From positions 62,001 to 126,000 of the forward strand of contig NZ_JNFB01000040.1 in NCBI RefSeq assembly GCF_000766145.1: a DNA stretch of 64,000 nucleotides, read 5' to 3'. Source of the DNA: Paenilisteria newyorkensis. GTDB taxonomy: Bacteria; Bacillota; Bacilli; Lactobacillales; Listeriaceae. Both the position numbers and the translations under genes were made by a program. The notes under the pieces were generated by a model. It worked only from the letters and a program-made list of their open reading frames with translations, was not told the origin of the DNA and ran no database searches. Below are positions 23,783 to 32,235 of this stretch, in pieces; the first letter of the stretch is position 1, and each line of letters starts with the position of its first letter.

Positions 23783-24676
23783 TTGAATAAAATCGTTACT
23801 ATTACTGGTGTTATCGTTGTTGGAAGCTCATTATTACTCGCAGGTTGTGGTCCAAGTGATGTGAATTCGCTCGCCGCAAAAGAAACCCAAACGCAAGTCA
23901 AGCCAGGTGGTCAAATTAAGCTAGACGGTGCCGTGAATATTCGCGATCTTGGTGGTTACAAAACGACCGATGGCAAAACTGTCAAGCCTCACAAACTGAT
24001 TCGCGCCGCCGAACTCGCCAATCTTTCCAAAAACGACATCAAAAAGCTGACTTCTACATATAGTCTGGCTGAAATTATTGATTTCCGTACCAATTCCGAA
24101 GTGAAAGCGAAGCCCGATCCAGTCATCAAAAACGTCGACTATATCCACGATTCGATCATGAAAGACAACGGTTCGTCAACTAGCGCCCAAGATATGATGG
24201 CCAGTCTCGCCAAAATGGACAATCCCGAACAATTCCTAATCAGCGCCAATAAAAGTTTCGTCACCGATCAGCAATCCATCGACGGCTACAAACTTTTCTT
24301 CCAAGAACTGCTGAACAATAAAGAAGGCGCCGTACTTTGGCATTGCACCGCCGGCAAAGATCGCACCGGTTTTGGGACCGCGCTTGTCCTCGCAGCACTT
24401 GGTGTCGACCAAAAAACGATTATGAACGACTACCTACTTTCCAATAAATACCGCGCGACCGAGAATCAGAAAACCATTGATGCCCTTGCAAAACAAACTG
24501 ATAATCCAAAAATCCTATCCGGCATGAAAGCCATTCTCGACGTCCGCCCAGCCTATCTAAACGCCGCGTTCGACGAAATCAACGCCAAATACGGCAGCAC
24601 CGACGCATTCCTCAAACAAGGACTCGGCTTAACCGACAAAGATATCAAAAAACTCAAGAAAACCTACCTACAATAA
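23783..24676 (+). CDS. LipA-like lipoprotein tyrosine/lipid phosphatase
   Basis: A 297 aa protein with a lipoprotein signal (GVIVVGSSLLLAGC, Cys near residue 22). A Y_phosphatase3-type domain includes NIRDLGGYKT, IIDFRTNSE and the CX5R loop HCTAGKDRTG (Cys188, Arg194). It should be anchored outside the cell. Listeria LipA (Lmo1800) and Lmo1935 carry the same HCTAGKDRTG loop and act on phosphotyrosine and phosphoinositides; LipA is a virulence factor. Start is a TTG with AGGAGGGGG 5 nt upstream. A strong terminator follows, so it is monocistronic. The substrate is unknown. Confidence 0.88.
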   Translation: MNKIVTITGVIVVGSSLLLAGCGPSDVNSLAAKETQTQVKPGGQIKLDGAVNIRDLGGYKTTDGKTVKPHKLIRAAELANLSKNDIKKLTSTYSLAEIIDFRTNSEVKAKPDPVIKNVDYIHDSIMKDNGSSTSAQDMMASLAKMDNPEQFLISANKSFVTDQQSIDGYKLFFQELLNNKEGAVLWHCTAGKDRTGFGTALVLAALGVDQKTIMNDYLLSNKYRATENQKTIDALAKQTDNPKILSGMKAILDVRPAYLNAAFDEINAKYGSTDAFLKQGLGLTDKDIKKLKKTYLQ

Positions 24677-24681
24677 AACGA

Positions 24682-24734
24682 AAAATGTGATCAGACCTCG
24701 CCAAATCTAGCGTGAGTCCCTGATCACATTTTTT
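24682..24734. terminator. Bidirectional terminator
   Basis: AAAATGTGATCAG and CTGATCACATTTT arms pair over 13 bp, with T runs on both strands, between the convergent phosphatase and small membrane protein genes. Confidence 0.9.
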
Positions 24735-24739
24735 AATTA

Positions 24740-24991
24740 CTATTCGATTGTATCGCCGTCAAATTTCGACTTACATCTTGACCATTTCATCTTATGTTTC
24801 CCGTGCCCACACGACTCGCCACTATACGACGTCATCATTCCGTAAGCTTTTTTCAGTAGTGGAATCGCGATAACGATCCCGATCAGTGTCATCAGCGCGA
24901 TAAAGCCAATGAAAATCAGCCCGGCCGCGATACCAATCACGAAAATTTTCTTCACCGTGTGTCCTAGATCAAAGCGTTCTTCCTCTTCCAT
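24740..24991 (-). CDS. Small membrane protein with Cys/His-containing tail
   Basis: An 83 aa protein with an acidic N-terminus (MEEEERFDLGHT), two close hydrophobic segments (IFVIGIAAGLIFIGF and ALMTLIGIVIAIPLL) and a polar tail with CGHGKHKMKWSRC. It ends right at a bidirectional terminator. There is no obvious operon partner. No family is recognised; the Cys/His tail might bind metal, but this is not supported by a known motif. Confidence 0.6.
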   Translation of the reverse strand: MEEEERFDLGHTVKKIFVIGIAAGLIFIGFIALMTLIGIVIAIPLLKKAYGMMTSYSGESCGHGKHKMKWSRCKSKFDGDTIE

Positions 24992-25040
24992 GTTGAATCA
25001 GCTCCCTAGATAAAATTTCTTCCAATTTCAGCATAACACG

Positions 25041-25856
25041 TTACTTCTCAAAATCAAGTAAAAACTGACCGAGCCCGCCGATATCATGATGACCCGCGAC
25101 ATAATCCGCAATCGCCAACGTCTCTGGAATGCTGTTCTCCATCGCCACGCCCATTTTTGCAAGTTCGATCATGCCGATATCATTCTCATTATCGCCAAAC
25201 GCAATCGTCGTCTCCAAATCGAGCCAGCCAGCCTCATCCAAATACGCGAGGCCATGCGATTTATCGATACCAACATTCATAATATCAATCAGCGTCGTGC
25301 CAGAAGCCATCACAGAAAGCGGCAATTCCGCCAAAGCTTCGCGCACCGCCACACGTTTCTCCGGATCATCCGAAAGCACCAAAACCTTCAGCGCAAACTC
25401 GCCAGAACGCTCAATTTCCCCAACAACATCCGCCGTCACCGTCAATGGCACCTGCTCATTTTCAGGAAGCGTCTTATTCGCCTCGACAAACCCAGCAATT
25501 TTCCCCGTCACAGTCGGCCCAACAATCCGCTCCGTCGTGTACACATGATAATCCACGCCAAACCCGCGCACCAGCTCGATCACCTGCCCCAGCAAATCAT
25601 ACGAAATATCACTTTTCATCAAAATTTCATTCTTCCCAAAATCCCGAACAAGCGCACCGTTACAAGAAATAACCGGCATCGTGATCCCAAGCTCATGAAT
25701 AAACGGCATAATCGCCAAATCCAAACGCCCAGTCGCCAGCACCAATTTTTTCCCCTGCTTCTGCCAATCCAGCAAAACCTCTTTATTCAGCGGCTGAATC
25801 ACCGCACCACCCTTAGCCAGCAGCGTTCCGTCCATATCCGTTACAACCGTTTCCAT
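25041..25856 (-). CDS. HAD-superfamily Cof-type phosphatase
   Basis: A protein of 271 aa with the start at 25856, supported by GAAGGGTG 9 nt upstream; a longer GTG start at 25877 is less likely. HAD motif I is VVTDMDGTLL, and the motif IV region is FGDNENDIGMIELAKMGVAMENS. A C2-type cap lies between, as in Cof/YbjI proteins that dephosphorylate sugar phosphates or flavin phosphates. It is behind its own near-consensus promoter and appears monocistronic. The exact substrate cannot be assigned. Confidence 0.9.
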   Translation of the reverse strand: METVVTDMDGTLLAKGGAVIQPLNKEVLLDWQKQGKKLVLATGRLDLAIMPFIHELGITMPVISCNGALVRDFGKNEILMKSDISYDLLGQVIELVRGFGVDYHVYTTERIVGPTVTGKIAGFVEANKTLPENEQVPLTVTADVVGEIERSGEFALKVLVLSDDPEKRVAVREALAELPLSVMASGTTLIDIMNVGIDKSHGLAYLDEAGWLDLETTIAFGDNENDIGMIELAKMGVAMENSIPETLAIADYVAGHHDIGGLGQFLLDFEK

Positions 25857-25918
25857 TACAAAATCACCCTTCCACACTCATTTGAAACGCCTCATCAATG
25901 GACGCCATTACTACTCGA

Positions 25919-25947
25919 ATTATAAAGGAGTTTTGGCGAGTTGTCAC
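25919..25947 (-). promoter_or_regulatory. Sigma-A promoter of the HAD phosphatase gene
   Basis: On the minus strand GTGACA (25942-25947) and TATAAT (25919-25924) with a 17-bp spacer. Confidence 0.8.
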
Positions 25948-25958
25948 GGGTTGCGACA

Positions 25959-25993
25959 GAAAAAGTCACAGCATCAAAATCATCGTGACTTTA
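25959..25993 (-). terminator. Terminator after the DUF1433 gene pair
   Basis: AAGTCAC (25963-25969) and GTGACTT (25985-25991) arms; on the minus strand the stem is followed by TTTTTCTG, directly past the stop at 25998. Confidence 0.8.
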
Positions 25994-25997
25994 CATA

Positions 25998-26408
25998 CTA
26001 TTCATTCTTCTCTATCTCTTCAATTTCTGAAACAGACAGCACATCCTGATTTAAACTCTTTGTATAAGGAAATGATTCACCGCTTATAATTAGTGCTCCT
26101 TCATAATGTTCATCATATACACCGGCATCAAAAGATAATTTCTTATCACCATTCACATATCCCATAATATGCGGAATCCCCGTTGGATTGACATCTACAC
26201 CCGTAATTGTGACAGAATCAATGTTCTCATAATTATATTTTAAGTATTTTTCTACCCGTGGGCTTTCTTCCGCAATCAATTTTTCAATCGCTTCTTCTCT
26301 CGCTAATTTTCGCTCATCGATTTCTGCCTTCACAAAGAGAAAACTGCCTGCGATGATAAATAACCAGAATGCTACTAGCGCTAGAAAAATAATTCTACTC
26401 ATTCTCAT
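25998..26408 (-). CDS. DUF1433-type membrane-anchored protein, candidate immunity protein (copy 2)
   Basis: A 136 aa protein: one N-terminal membrane helix (IIFLALVAFWLFIIAGSFLFV) and an external domain with VTITGVDVNPTGIPHIMGYVNGD, which matches the DUF1433 pattern. It is a close paralogue of the preceding gene, with which it overlaps (ATGA). DUF1433 lipoproteins (TilA) protect staphylococci from the type VII lipase TslA. Here there is no lipobox Cys; a membrane helix does the anchoring. The divergent neighbour at 26836 is a TslA-like lipase, which supports an immunity role. Confidence 0.75.
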   Translation of the reverse strand: MRMSRIIFLALVAFWLFIIAGSFLFVKAEIDERKLAREEAIEKLIAEESPRVEKYLKYNYENIDSVTITGVDVNPTGIPHIMGYVNGDKKLSFDAGVYDEHYEGALIISGESFPYTKSLNQDVLSVSEIEEIEKNE

Positions 26409-26797
26409 TCCTTACTCCCCTGTTCACGTTCCTGAATCTCCGAAACAGACAAATCACTCTTCTGCATCTCCTCCAGCCCATACGGAATACTCAAATCCCC
26501 TTCAAAATGATCTTTATGTATTGCTGCATTAAAATATAGATCTTTATCATCATTCACATAACCCTTGATATGAGGTATACCAGTTGGGTGAATCTCCGCC
26601 CCAGTCACAGTTACCTTATTCACTCCCGTAAAATTATACTTAAAATATTTTTCAATACGTGGCTTCTCTACAGAAACTAGCCTTTCTAATTCATCTTCCG
26701 CTTTTTGATTTTCTTTTTCTTTCATAATGTATACTCCTCCTGCTATAATGAAAATAAGTACCAGTAAAATACTAGAAACAATTAACCATTTTTTCAT
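26405..26797 (-). CDS. DUF1433-type membrane-anchored protein, candidate immunity protein (copy 1)
   Basis: A 130 aa protein starting MKKWLIVSSILLVLIFIIAG at 26797; GGTGGGGTG lies upstream, and the longer frame start at 26818 is not needed. One N-terminal anchor is followed by an external domain with VTVTGAEIHPTGIPHIKGYVNDD, nearly the same as in copy 2. The gene is divergent from the TslA-like lipase gene, with only 38 bp between start codons, so the two transcripts must have overlapping control regions. An immunity function against the lipase is inferred from the S. aureus TslA/TilA pair. Confidence 0.75.
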   Translation of the reverse strand: MKKWLIVSSILLVLIFIIAGGVYIMKEKENQKAEDELERLVSVEKPRIEKYFKYNFTGVNKVTVTGAEIHPTGIPHIKGYVNDDKDLYFNAAIHKDHFEGDLSIPYGLEEMQKSDLSVSEIQEREQGSKE

Positions 26798-26835
26798 GTA
26801 ATCACCCCACCATATCATAACATAAAGGGAGCAAA

Positions 26836-27975
26836 ATGGAGATGAAAATAACAGAAGAAACTAATTTTTATTTAGCCGATGCTGTGTATGACAGTGAAGT
26901 ACTAAGGAAAGACAACGTACTAACACTGAAAGATATCGGTAAAACAAAATGGATTACAGTAAATTCAGTAGATAATAAAAACGGTTTACAAGCGGCCGCG
27001 GTTGTACCGCTTAGCGAATATAAAGCATGGAAAGCAGGTTCTATCAAAGAGTTTAGCCATATGGTCTTCATGTCAAGAGGCTCTGAGGAAGACGCTGATT
27101 GGGACCAAAACATCAAATTAGCAACTGCCTCACCCGCCCAAAAAGACGACCAATTTATCACCTACAATAATTTCGTAAACACCACTCTATCCAAACACAC
27201 AACCAAAGACTACAGCTTCACAGGTCACAGTCTCGGCGGCGCACTCGCTCAATACGAAGCTGTCAAACATACCAAACCCGCCGTAACATTCGCCGCGGCC
27301 CGTTCATTCAATAAACTAACACCTGACGAACAAGCAAAAGCAAAAGACGGCGCATACTTCCATCTCATCAAAGATTTCCGACACCACGGCGACGTTGTAG
27401 GATTACTCCCACCCGATGCCTTCGTTTTTTACCAACAATATTATTCCAAAAACGGAGCAGCCAGCGATCCACTAAACGCTCACTTAACAAAAGGCTTTCG
27501 TAAACAGTTTGGCAGTAATGGTGCCACAAAACTTGCCATCTCTCCCGATGAAATTAAAGCGCTCGCGAACAGAATGAAGGATGTAGCCGCAGACATCGAT
27601 CGCATGGTTCGCCTCATTGAAGATTTTCGTCAAGCCGAAAGCGACGCAGTCAAGAAGATGGTGCGTAAGTTCAACGATGCTACATATGGCGGTGAATATG
27701 ATTTGCTAAATGAAAACGATGTAGACGATGTGATGCACGACCTCGCTGTCAAAAAAACAGAAGGCGTCTATCGTTTCCATAATGAAGAAATTTTGCATGA
27801 TTTACTTAATAAATTGCTAGAACGGCAGTATTACCTGCAACAATTCGCAAATGAAATAGGCAATGCGGGACACCAGATGCAGCAAACAGATATCAATCTC
27901 GGTCATGACTTAGATCGTACAATTGGTAGTCTTGTTGGCATCGCGGCCGGTAACGCGGTGAATTTTTTCAAGTAA
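26836..27975 (+). CDS. TslA-like type VII-secreted lipase effector (lipase N-terminal, helical C-terminal)
   Basis: A 379 aa protein without a signal peptide. The N-terminal half is a class 3 lipase: SRGSEEDADW, the nucleophile elbow YSFTGHSLGGALAQYEA (Ser132), and later Asp and His candidates (RHHGDVVGLLPPDA). From about residue 235 the protein is helical (ALANRMKDVAADIDRMVRLIEDFRQAESDAV), as in an LXG/WXG-type secretion domain placed at the C-terminus. This reverse order is the mark of TslA, a phospholipase exported by the S. aureus type VII system and also reported in Listeria. A small helical partner follows at 28003 and DUF1433 genes lie divergent. No type VII secretion gene is in the window. 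Confidence 0.82.
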   Translation: MEMKITEETNFYLADAVYDSEVLRKDNVLTLKDIGKTKWITVNSVDNKNGLQAAAVVPLSEYKAWKAGSIKEFSHMVFMSRGSEEDADWDQNIKLATASPAQKDDQFITYNNFVNTTLSKHTTKDYSFTGHSLGGALAQYEAVKHTKPAVTFAAARSFNKLTPDEQAKAKDGAYFHLIKDFRHHGDVVGLLPPDAFVFYQQYYSKNGAASDPLNAHLTKGFRKQFGSNGATKLAISPDEIKALANRMKDVAADIDRMVRLIEDFRQAESDAVKKMVRKFNDATYGGEYDLLNENDVDDVMHDLAVKKTEGVYRFHNEEILHDLLNKLLERQYYLQQFANEIGNAGHQMQQTDINLGHDLDRTIGSLVGIAAGNAVNFFK

Positions 27976-28002
27976 AAAAAGATAGAAAAACGGGGGAACA
28001 AA

Positions 28003-28392
28003 ATGGATTTATTTCATGAAATTAGACAAATAGAAGTTGAGATTGCTAAGGCGATTCTAGCAGGTGCGGATGCAACGGTTGGCGCTTTAAAATCTCAAAA
28101 AACAGAATTCGAACGGCAACTTCAACTCGCGGCTTTGAAACGTAACATGTTACGTGACGCGAACCATTTAGCCGAAGATTCCGCTCAAATCCTGCACGGC
28201 AAGGAAACGATGTTTGATGATTGGGGTCGCGAACTTACCCGCATTCAAAGTCAACTCGGCATCTCCTTCGAAAGTAAAACCGGTGACGCGATTAGCTCAC
28301 AACTGCAAAATGAAATCCGAAAGCTTTGTACAGATCGTGAAGCGGATTTTCAAGAACTCAAAAAAAGTTGCAAGGTCAATATTCCTATGTAA
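28003..28392 (+). CDS. Small helical partner protein of the TslA-like lipase (TlaA-like)
   Basis: A 129 aa, almost fully helical protein (MDLFHEIRQIEVEIAKAILAGAD, then QLQLAALKRNMLRDANHLAEDSAQ), 27 bp downstream of the lipase gene. S. aureus TslA needs two small helical hairpin partners, TlaA1 and TlaA2, that bind its C-terminal domain for export. This protein fits such a role by position, size and composition. Only one such gene is found here. No WXG motif is obvious, but a DDWG sits near residue 75. GGGGG precedes the ATG. Confidence 0.65.
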   Translation: MDLFHEIRQIEVEIAKAILAGADATVGALKSQKTEFERQLQLAALKRNMLRDANHLAEDSAQILHGKETMFDDWGRELTRIQSQLGISFESKTGDAISSQLQNEIRKLCTDREADFQELKKSCKVNIPM

Positions 28393-28460
28393 TGAACCAC
28401 GTAATCCGATGCGATTCAACGCCCTGAAATCTTCAAAACTGCCTGCATCTAATCACAACA

Positions 28461-28491
28461 AAAAAAGCCATCCAAACCCACGGATAACCTC
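28461..28491 (-). terminator. Terminator after the beta-helix protein gene
   Basis: A nine-base-pair stem with G-U pairs (GGTTATCC with GGATGGCT), 8-nt loop and seven T residues on the minus strand. Confidence 0.75.
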
Positions 28492-28526
28492 TTTTGATAC
28501 ATCTCAACTATGCGCTCATTTCACCT

Positions 28527-30038
28527 TCACCAACTTACGAGTTGCTTCGTGTTTGCATTATAGACAACTAACTCGATTTTGTCGGTAGGTTTGTAGCTTG
28601 TTTTTGCGCCTACATAATATTTAAAAATCCCTTTACTAAACTGCCCGCCCCAACTTTTTGCTACACCATTTACTAGGAGTCGTGCTTTTACGACTGGTCC
28701 AATATAAACGCCTGTTATATAAGCCGTCTTCTTTTGATACACATTTGGTACAATCGTTCCTTTTAAGACGTTCAGAATCGCTGGGTATTTGCCTTGGAAT
28801 GCATTATCTATAAATACGAGATGATTTATGCGAGGTATGATTGGTGCTTTTTCACGTAGAAAGAATGATTTATTGGAGATGGTCGTGCCTTTTCGTGATT
28901 GGATGGTATTTCCGCTAATGTCAACGCTATCTATGGCAGTTTGTCCCATGAAGCTGAATACATTCTGATAGTTGGAAAGCCCTTGCAATGTAAACTGGTT
29001 GCCTTTAATAGTTAAATTACGAACCTTCCCAATCGGAATGACATCATAGTTCGCTGGCGCTGTGTCTGTATCAATTTTATTATTCATGAATTTGAGCTGT
29101 TGCACCGTATAGGCAGTATTATTTCTCCAAGCAATGACTGCTGGACGCGTTTTCGTTTTTTTATTTTTGATGTAATTATTACTGATTTCTACACTTTTTG
29201 TCTCGCCATTAATCGCGATAAACTTGTTCAAAACATTGTAAGCTCGGTTGTTCGTAATCTTAAAATTGCCCCCGTCAAGAACAATTCCTTCATCTCCTGA
29301 ACTTGTTTTCTGGCCTTTATTAAAATCATTGTTGTAGACGTTCGCCACCGGTATTTTAATCAAGTAAAGACTATTATCTACTATTTGATTAAATACATTA
29401 TCATGAATATTCAGCTGAAAAATAGCGCTTCCTTGAATGACAATAGCTTGATTCACCTTCGAGAACTTATTTCCTTGAAGTGTGATGGAACGGTTTAACT
29501 CGTTAGTGGCTTTTCCGTATTGATAGCCGTTGTTGAAAAAACGTTTTTTCTTGATTATGATGTTTTTGCAATTTGTAAATGAAATCGAGCTGTCGACTTT
29601 GTTGCAGCCGTATTGCTTCGAATATCCTGTAAAACCACTGTTCTCAATCGTGATATTATTATTTTGCTCAAAATAAACAGCTCCTCGGCCGATAAGCGCT
29701 AAATCAAAGGTAACATTTTTGATGGAGATGTTGTGAATGCCTGCTTGATATCGAAGCAAGAACGGTGTTTGTTGATCGCCGTATCCTTTGAAGTTCGCCT
29801 TTACATAAGAACCTCCCGGCGCGCCTTGAATCGTGCATCGGACATTCGTAATTTGTTCATTTACCACATACGTCACGTCCTTTTTGTCCTTTAAAAGCAA
29901 AGTTCCGCTCCCCGCCTGTTCAATCAATAGCTTTAAGTCTAGCACGGTTGTCGCTTTGGCATTTATAGAATTAGTAGAAATCCATAGGAACAAGAGTCCT
30001 AATGCTGAAATAATGGCAACTATAAATGATTTTTTCAT
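28527..30038 (-). CDS. Secreted right-handed beta-helix repeat protein
   Basis: A protein of 503 aa when started at 30038 (MKKSFIVAIISALGLLFLW; AAAGAGG upstream). A signal peptide is followed by many short repeats of the pattern N-I-T-I-x-N-S-x-F (ISIKNVTFD, ITIENSGFTG, FKITNNRAYN, VEISNNYIKN, LTIKGNQFTL, VDISGNTIQS), which form a parallel beta-helix as in polysaccharide lyases and phage tailspikes. The last 75 residues (VYIGPVVKARLLVNGVAKSWGGQFSKGIFKYY) look like a beta-sandwich of a type often found at the end of Listeria surface proteins. No LPXTG or other anchor is seen. It may bind or cut a polysaccharide; no catalytic residues could be identified. Confidence 0.75.
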   Translation of the reverse strand: MKKSFIVAIISALGLLFLWISTNSINAKATTVLDLKLLIEQAGSGTLLLKDKKDVTYVVNEQITNVRCTIQGAPGGSYVKANFKGYGDQQTPFLLRYQAGIHNISIKNVTFDLALIGRGAVYFEQNNNITIENSGFTGYSKQYGCNKVDSSISFTNCKNIIIKKKRFFNNGYQYGKATNELNRSITLQGNKFSKVNQAIVIQGSAIFQLNIHDNVFNQIVDNSLYLIKIPVANVYNNDFNKGQKTSSGDEGIVLDGGNFKITNNRAYNVLNKFIAINGETKSVEISNNYIKNKKTKTRPAVIAWRNNTAYTVQQLKFMNNKIDTDTAPANYDVIPIGKVRNLTIKGNQFTLQGLSNYQNVFSFMGQTAIDSVDISGNTIQSRKGTTISNKSFFLREKAPIIPRINHLVFIDNAFQGKYPAILNVLKGTIVPNVYQKKTAYITGVYIGPVVKARLLVNGVAKSWGGQFSKGIFKYYVGAKTSYKPTDKIELVVYNANTKQLVSW

Positions 30039-30081
30039 TCTAATCGCCTCTTTTATCTCCCTGCTAAAATATTCCACATTT

Positions 30082-30483
30082 ACTGCCTTACGTCTAAATT
30101 AATATTCACCCCAAGCCCTCATTACAAAACTATCGAGCTATATTTCACTGGTGTTGCTTTCGCTAAAAAATCAATTTTCACATATAATCTATAAAACAAA
30201 AATATACCGATTTGTTCTCCTGTTTTCCTAACTCTACTACAAATAGGCATATATCTTAACTCTAAGTGCAAACAAAAGAAGGCAAATCCACTGGCACACA
30301 ACGATCTATCCTCACCAAAATCCGTCCCCCACCTACAACCAGCGCCTGTCCCTACATTAAATTTAAATGTGAACAAACTGTGAACTTGATAAATTTTGCC
30401 GTCAAATGTACATTTTTTCTCTAGCCAAAGAAATTGATACCTTGTACAATAGAAACTAAGCATATTAAAAAGGGGAGACACTC
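30082..30483. other. Intergenic region upstream of the LPXTG protein gene
   Basis: No credible gene. Near 30370 the plus strand carries a direct repeat of TGTGAAC spaced 11 bp, about one helical turn, which could bind an OmpR-type response regulator. TTGATA and TACAAT occur at 30432-30452 but not at usual spacing. A minus-strand ORF (30122-30481) has no ribosome site or recognisable protein. Confidence 0.4.
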
Positions 30484-32025
30484 ATGTACCTAAAAGAAAA
30501 ATCGATTAGCATCGCGCTAGTATTTGGACTAACTTTTTCAACTGTAAGTCCTGTATTTGCCGAGGAAATGACATCCCAACAAGATGCACAGCAACAAGCA
30601 GGTTGGGAAACCACTGAAGTCGCAGCTAAACCAAATGTTCATGTAACACAAGGTTATTACATTATTCCAGCTGATTTTGTGCAAATTTTTAGCCAAGATC
30701 GTGCTCCAGTCCTAACTTACAAGGATGGTGTAGTAGCAAAGAACGACACAGTAGGCACTTTTGAAACAACGATTGTCGTTACTTACAACGACGGAACATC
30801 GGAAGAAATCACGGTCAGCTATACCGTTGATGCAGATCCGAATGTAACACCGAAACCAGATCCTGAAACACCAGTAACTCCTGATCCTGATCCAGTGGAA
30901 CCTGTGAAGCCTGACCCTGAGACTCCGGTAACGCCGGACCCAGAACCAGAAAAACCGGTAACGCCGAATCCTGATCCAGTGGAGCCTGTGAAACCAGATC
31001 CTGAAACACCAACAAAACCGGATCCAGAAAAACCAGTAACTCCTGATCCTAAACCAACAGATCCTGAGCAACCAGTGAAACCAGAAACGACTGTACTTGC
31101 TACAGCGAAAAACAACGTCACATTGGAGCTAAATGATGCGACAGCGACACCAAGTACTTTTGTAACTAAGAGTGCTGCTAACGTGCAACTTTCCTTCAAA
31201 ACACAACCAGTGACTGACAAAATCGGCGCACAATCCGTGCAAATTACGGCAACAAAAGGCTCTACTACAACAACTGTAACCGTTAATTACACAGTGGTAG
31301 ACACAACGAAACCATTTATCAGCCAAGATGAGGATGTTTTCTACGTGTGGCCTGGTGAGGAATGGACAGCAGAAGAGCTAGTGAACGCAACAGATAACTC
31401 TGGCTACGTGAAAGTTTATTTCCAAAATGGCGCAACACATTTAGACACGTCAAGCATTGGCGCAAACAGTACGGTTATCGTAGCTGAAGACGCTAGTGGC
31501 AACGTTTCTACTCTTAATTTCCAATATGAAGTTATCTCGGTAATGGGCATCATGCTTTACTCCGCCCCTTCTGTTAACTTCGATATGAGTACAGACACAG
31601 ACATTTACGGTGGTACAGAGCCGGATACAACGCTTTTCGTTATCACAGAGGAAAGCGAAGAAGTTCTTGCTGAAACACGCGTGGACTACTCTGGCAGCTA
31701 CCATGCCGTTCTTGATCGTCCGCTACAACCAGGCGAAACAGCATATCTGATTGCAGTTGATGATAACGGTGGTGTCAGTGACGTTACACATTACACTTAT
31801 GGTACGAAACAAGTGCAAGAAGTGAAGTCAGCTACTATTTCTAAAACACCAGCTAACTCAGAGTCTGAGCAATCGACACAACAAGCACAAGCAGCTGGAA
31901 ACGAAATCGTACCTGCAAGAGTAAATGAGCTACCAAAAACAGGAGATTCCAGCACAAACGGATTCGTGGCTTTCGGTCTACTCATTTCCGCAACAGCTTT
32001 ATTCTACCTGAGAAAACGTTCATAA
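30484..32025 (+). CDS. LPXTG cell-wall-anchored surface protein with proline-rich repeats
   Basis: A 513 aa protein. A signal peptide ends near PVFA (about residue 26). An N-terminal beta domain follows, then a Pro/Asp/Glu repeat stalk (about 120-200, units such as PDPETPVTPDPDPVEPVK). Further Ig-like or bacterial repeat segments come next (DTTKPFISQDEDVFYVWPGEEW, then GGTEPDTTLFVITEESEE). The end is LPKTG, a hydrophobic helix and RKRS: a sortase A signal. It is therefore covalently attached to peptidoglycan. AAAGGGG precedes the ATG at good spacing. A terminator follows, so the gene is monocistronic. The partner or ligand is unknown. Confidence 0.92.
   Translation: MYLKEKSISIALVFGLTFSTVSPVFAEEMTSQQDAQQQAGWETTEVAAKPNVHVTQGYYIIPADFVQIFSQDRAPVLTYKDGVVAKNDTVGTFETTIVVTYNDGTSEEITVSYTVDADPNVTPKPDPETPVTPDPDPVEPVKPDPETPVTPDPEPEKPVTPNPDPVEPVKPDPETPTKPDPEKPVTPDPKPTDPEQPVKPETTVLATAKNNVTLELNDATATPSTFVTKSAANVQLSFKTQPVTDKIGAQSVQITATKGSTTTTVTVNYTVVDTTKPFISQDEDVFYVWPGEEWTAEELVNATDNSGYVKVYFQNGATHLDTSSIGANSTVIVAEDASGNVSTLNFQYEVISVMGIMLYSAPSVNFDMSTDTDIYGGTEPDTTLFVITEESEEVLAETRVDYSGSYHAVLDRPLQPGETAYLIAVDDNGGVSDVTHYTYGTKQVQEVKSATISKTPANSESEQSTQQAQAAGNEIVPARVNELPKTGDSSTNGFVAFGLLISATALFYLRKRS
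30841..31080 (+). repeat. Proline-rich tandem repeat inside the LPXTG protein gene
   Basis: Imperfect repeats coding for PDPETP, VTPDPDPVEPVK and related units. Two long units (from about 30862 and 30958) are near-identical at DNA level. This stalk is likely to vary in length between strains. Confidence 0.8.
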
Positions 32026-32033
32026 AAAATAGG

Positions 32034-32067
32034 GAAAGACGCAAAATCAGATTTTGCGTCTTTTTTG
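32034..32067 (+). terminator. Terminator after LPXTG protein gene
   Basis: AAAGACGCAAAAT-CAG-ATTTTGCGTCTTTTTT: 13-bp stem, 3-nt loop, T run. Confidence 0.92.
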
Positions 32068-32235
32068 TTTCCGAATTCTTACAAAAGATATGATTATAAC
32101 TTAAAAACCCCCAATTTTTAACGCTTACGAACGAAATAGCTACGTTCACGACTTAAAAAGTTTTTTTGCGCTTCTATAGAGTATACTATGATGGGGAACA
32201 ATAAAAACTTATTTTAAAGGGAGCGATACAGTTTT

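Noticed and set aside
30122-30481. 119-codon minus-strand ORF upstream of the LPXTG gene
   Set aside because: No ribosome site, Cys- and aromatic-rich random-looking protein, and it covers the promoter region of the downstream gene.
30841-31080. Proline-rich repeats considered as a possible CRISPR-like or satellite array
   Set aside because: They are in frame and encode a typical surface-protein stalk; spacing is irregular and there are no unique spacers.
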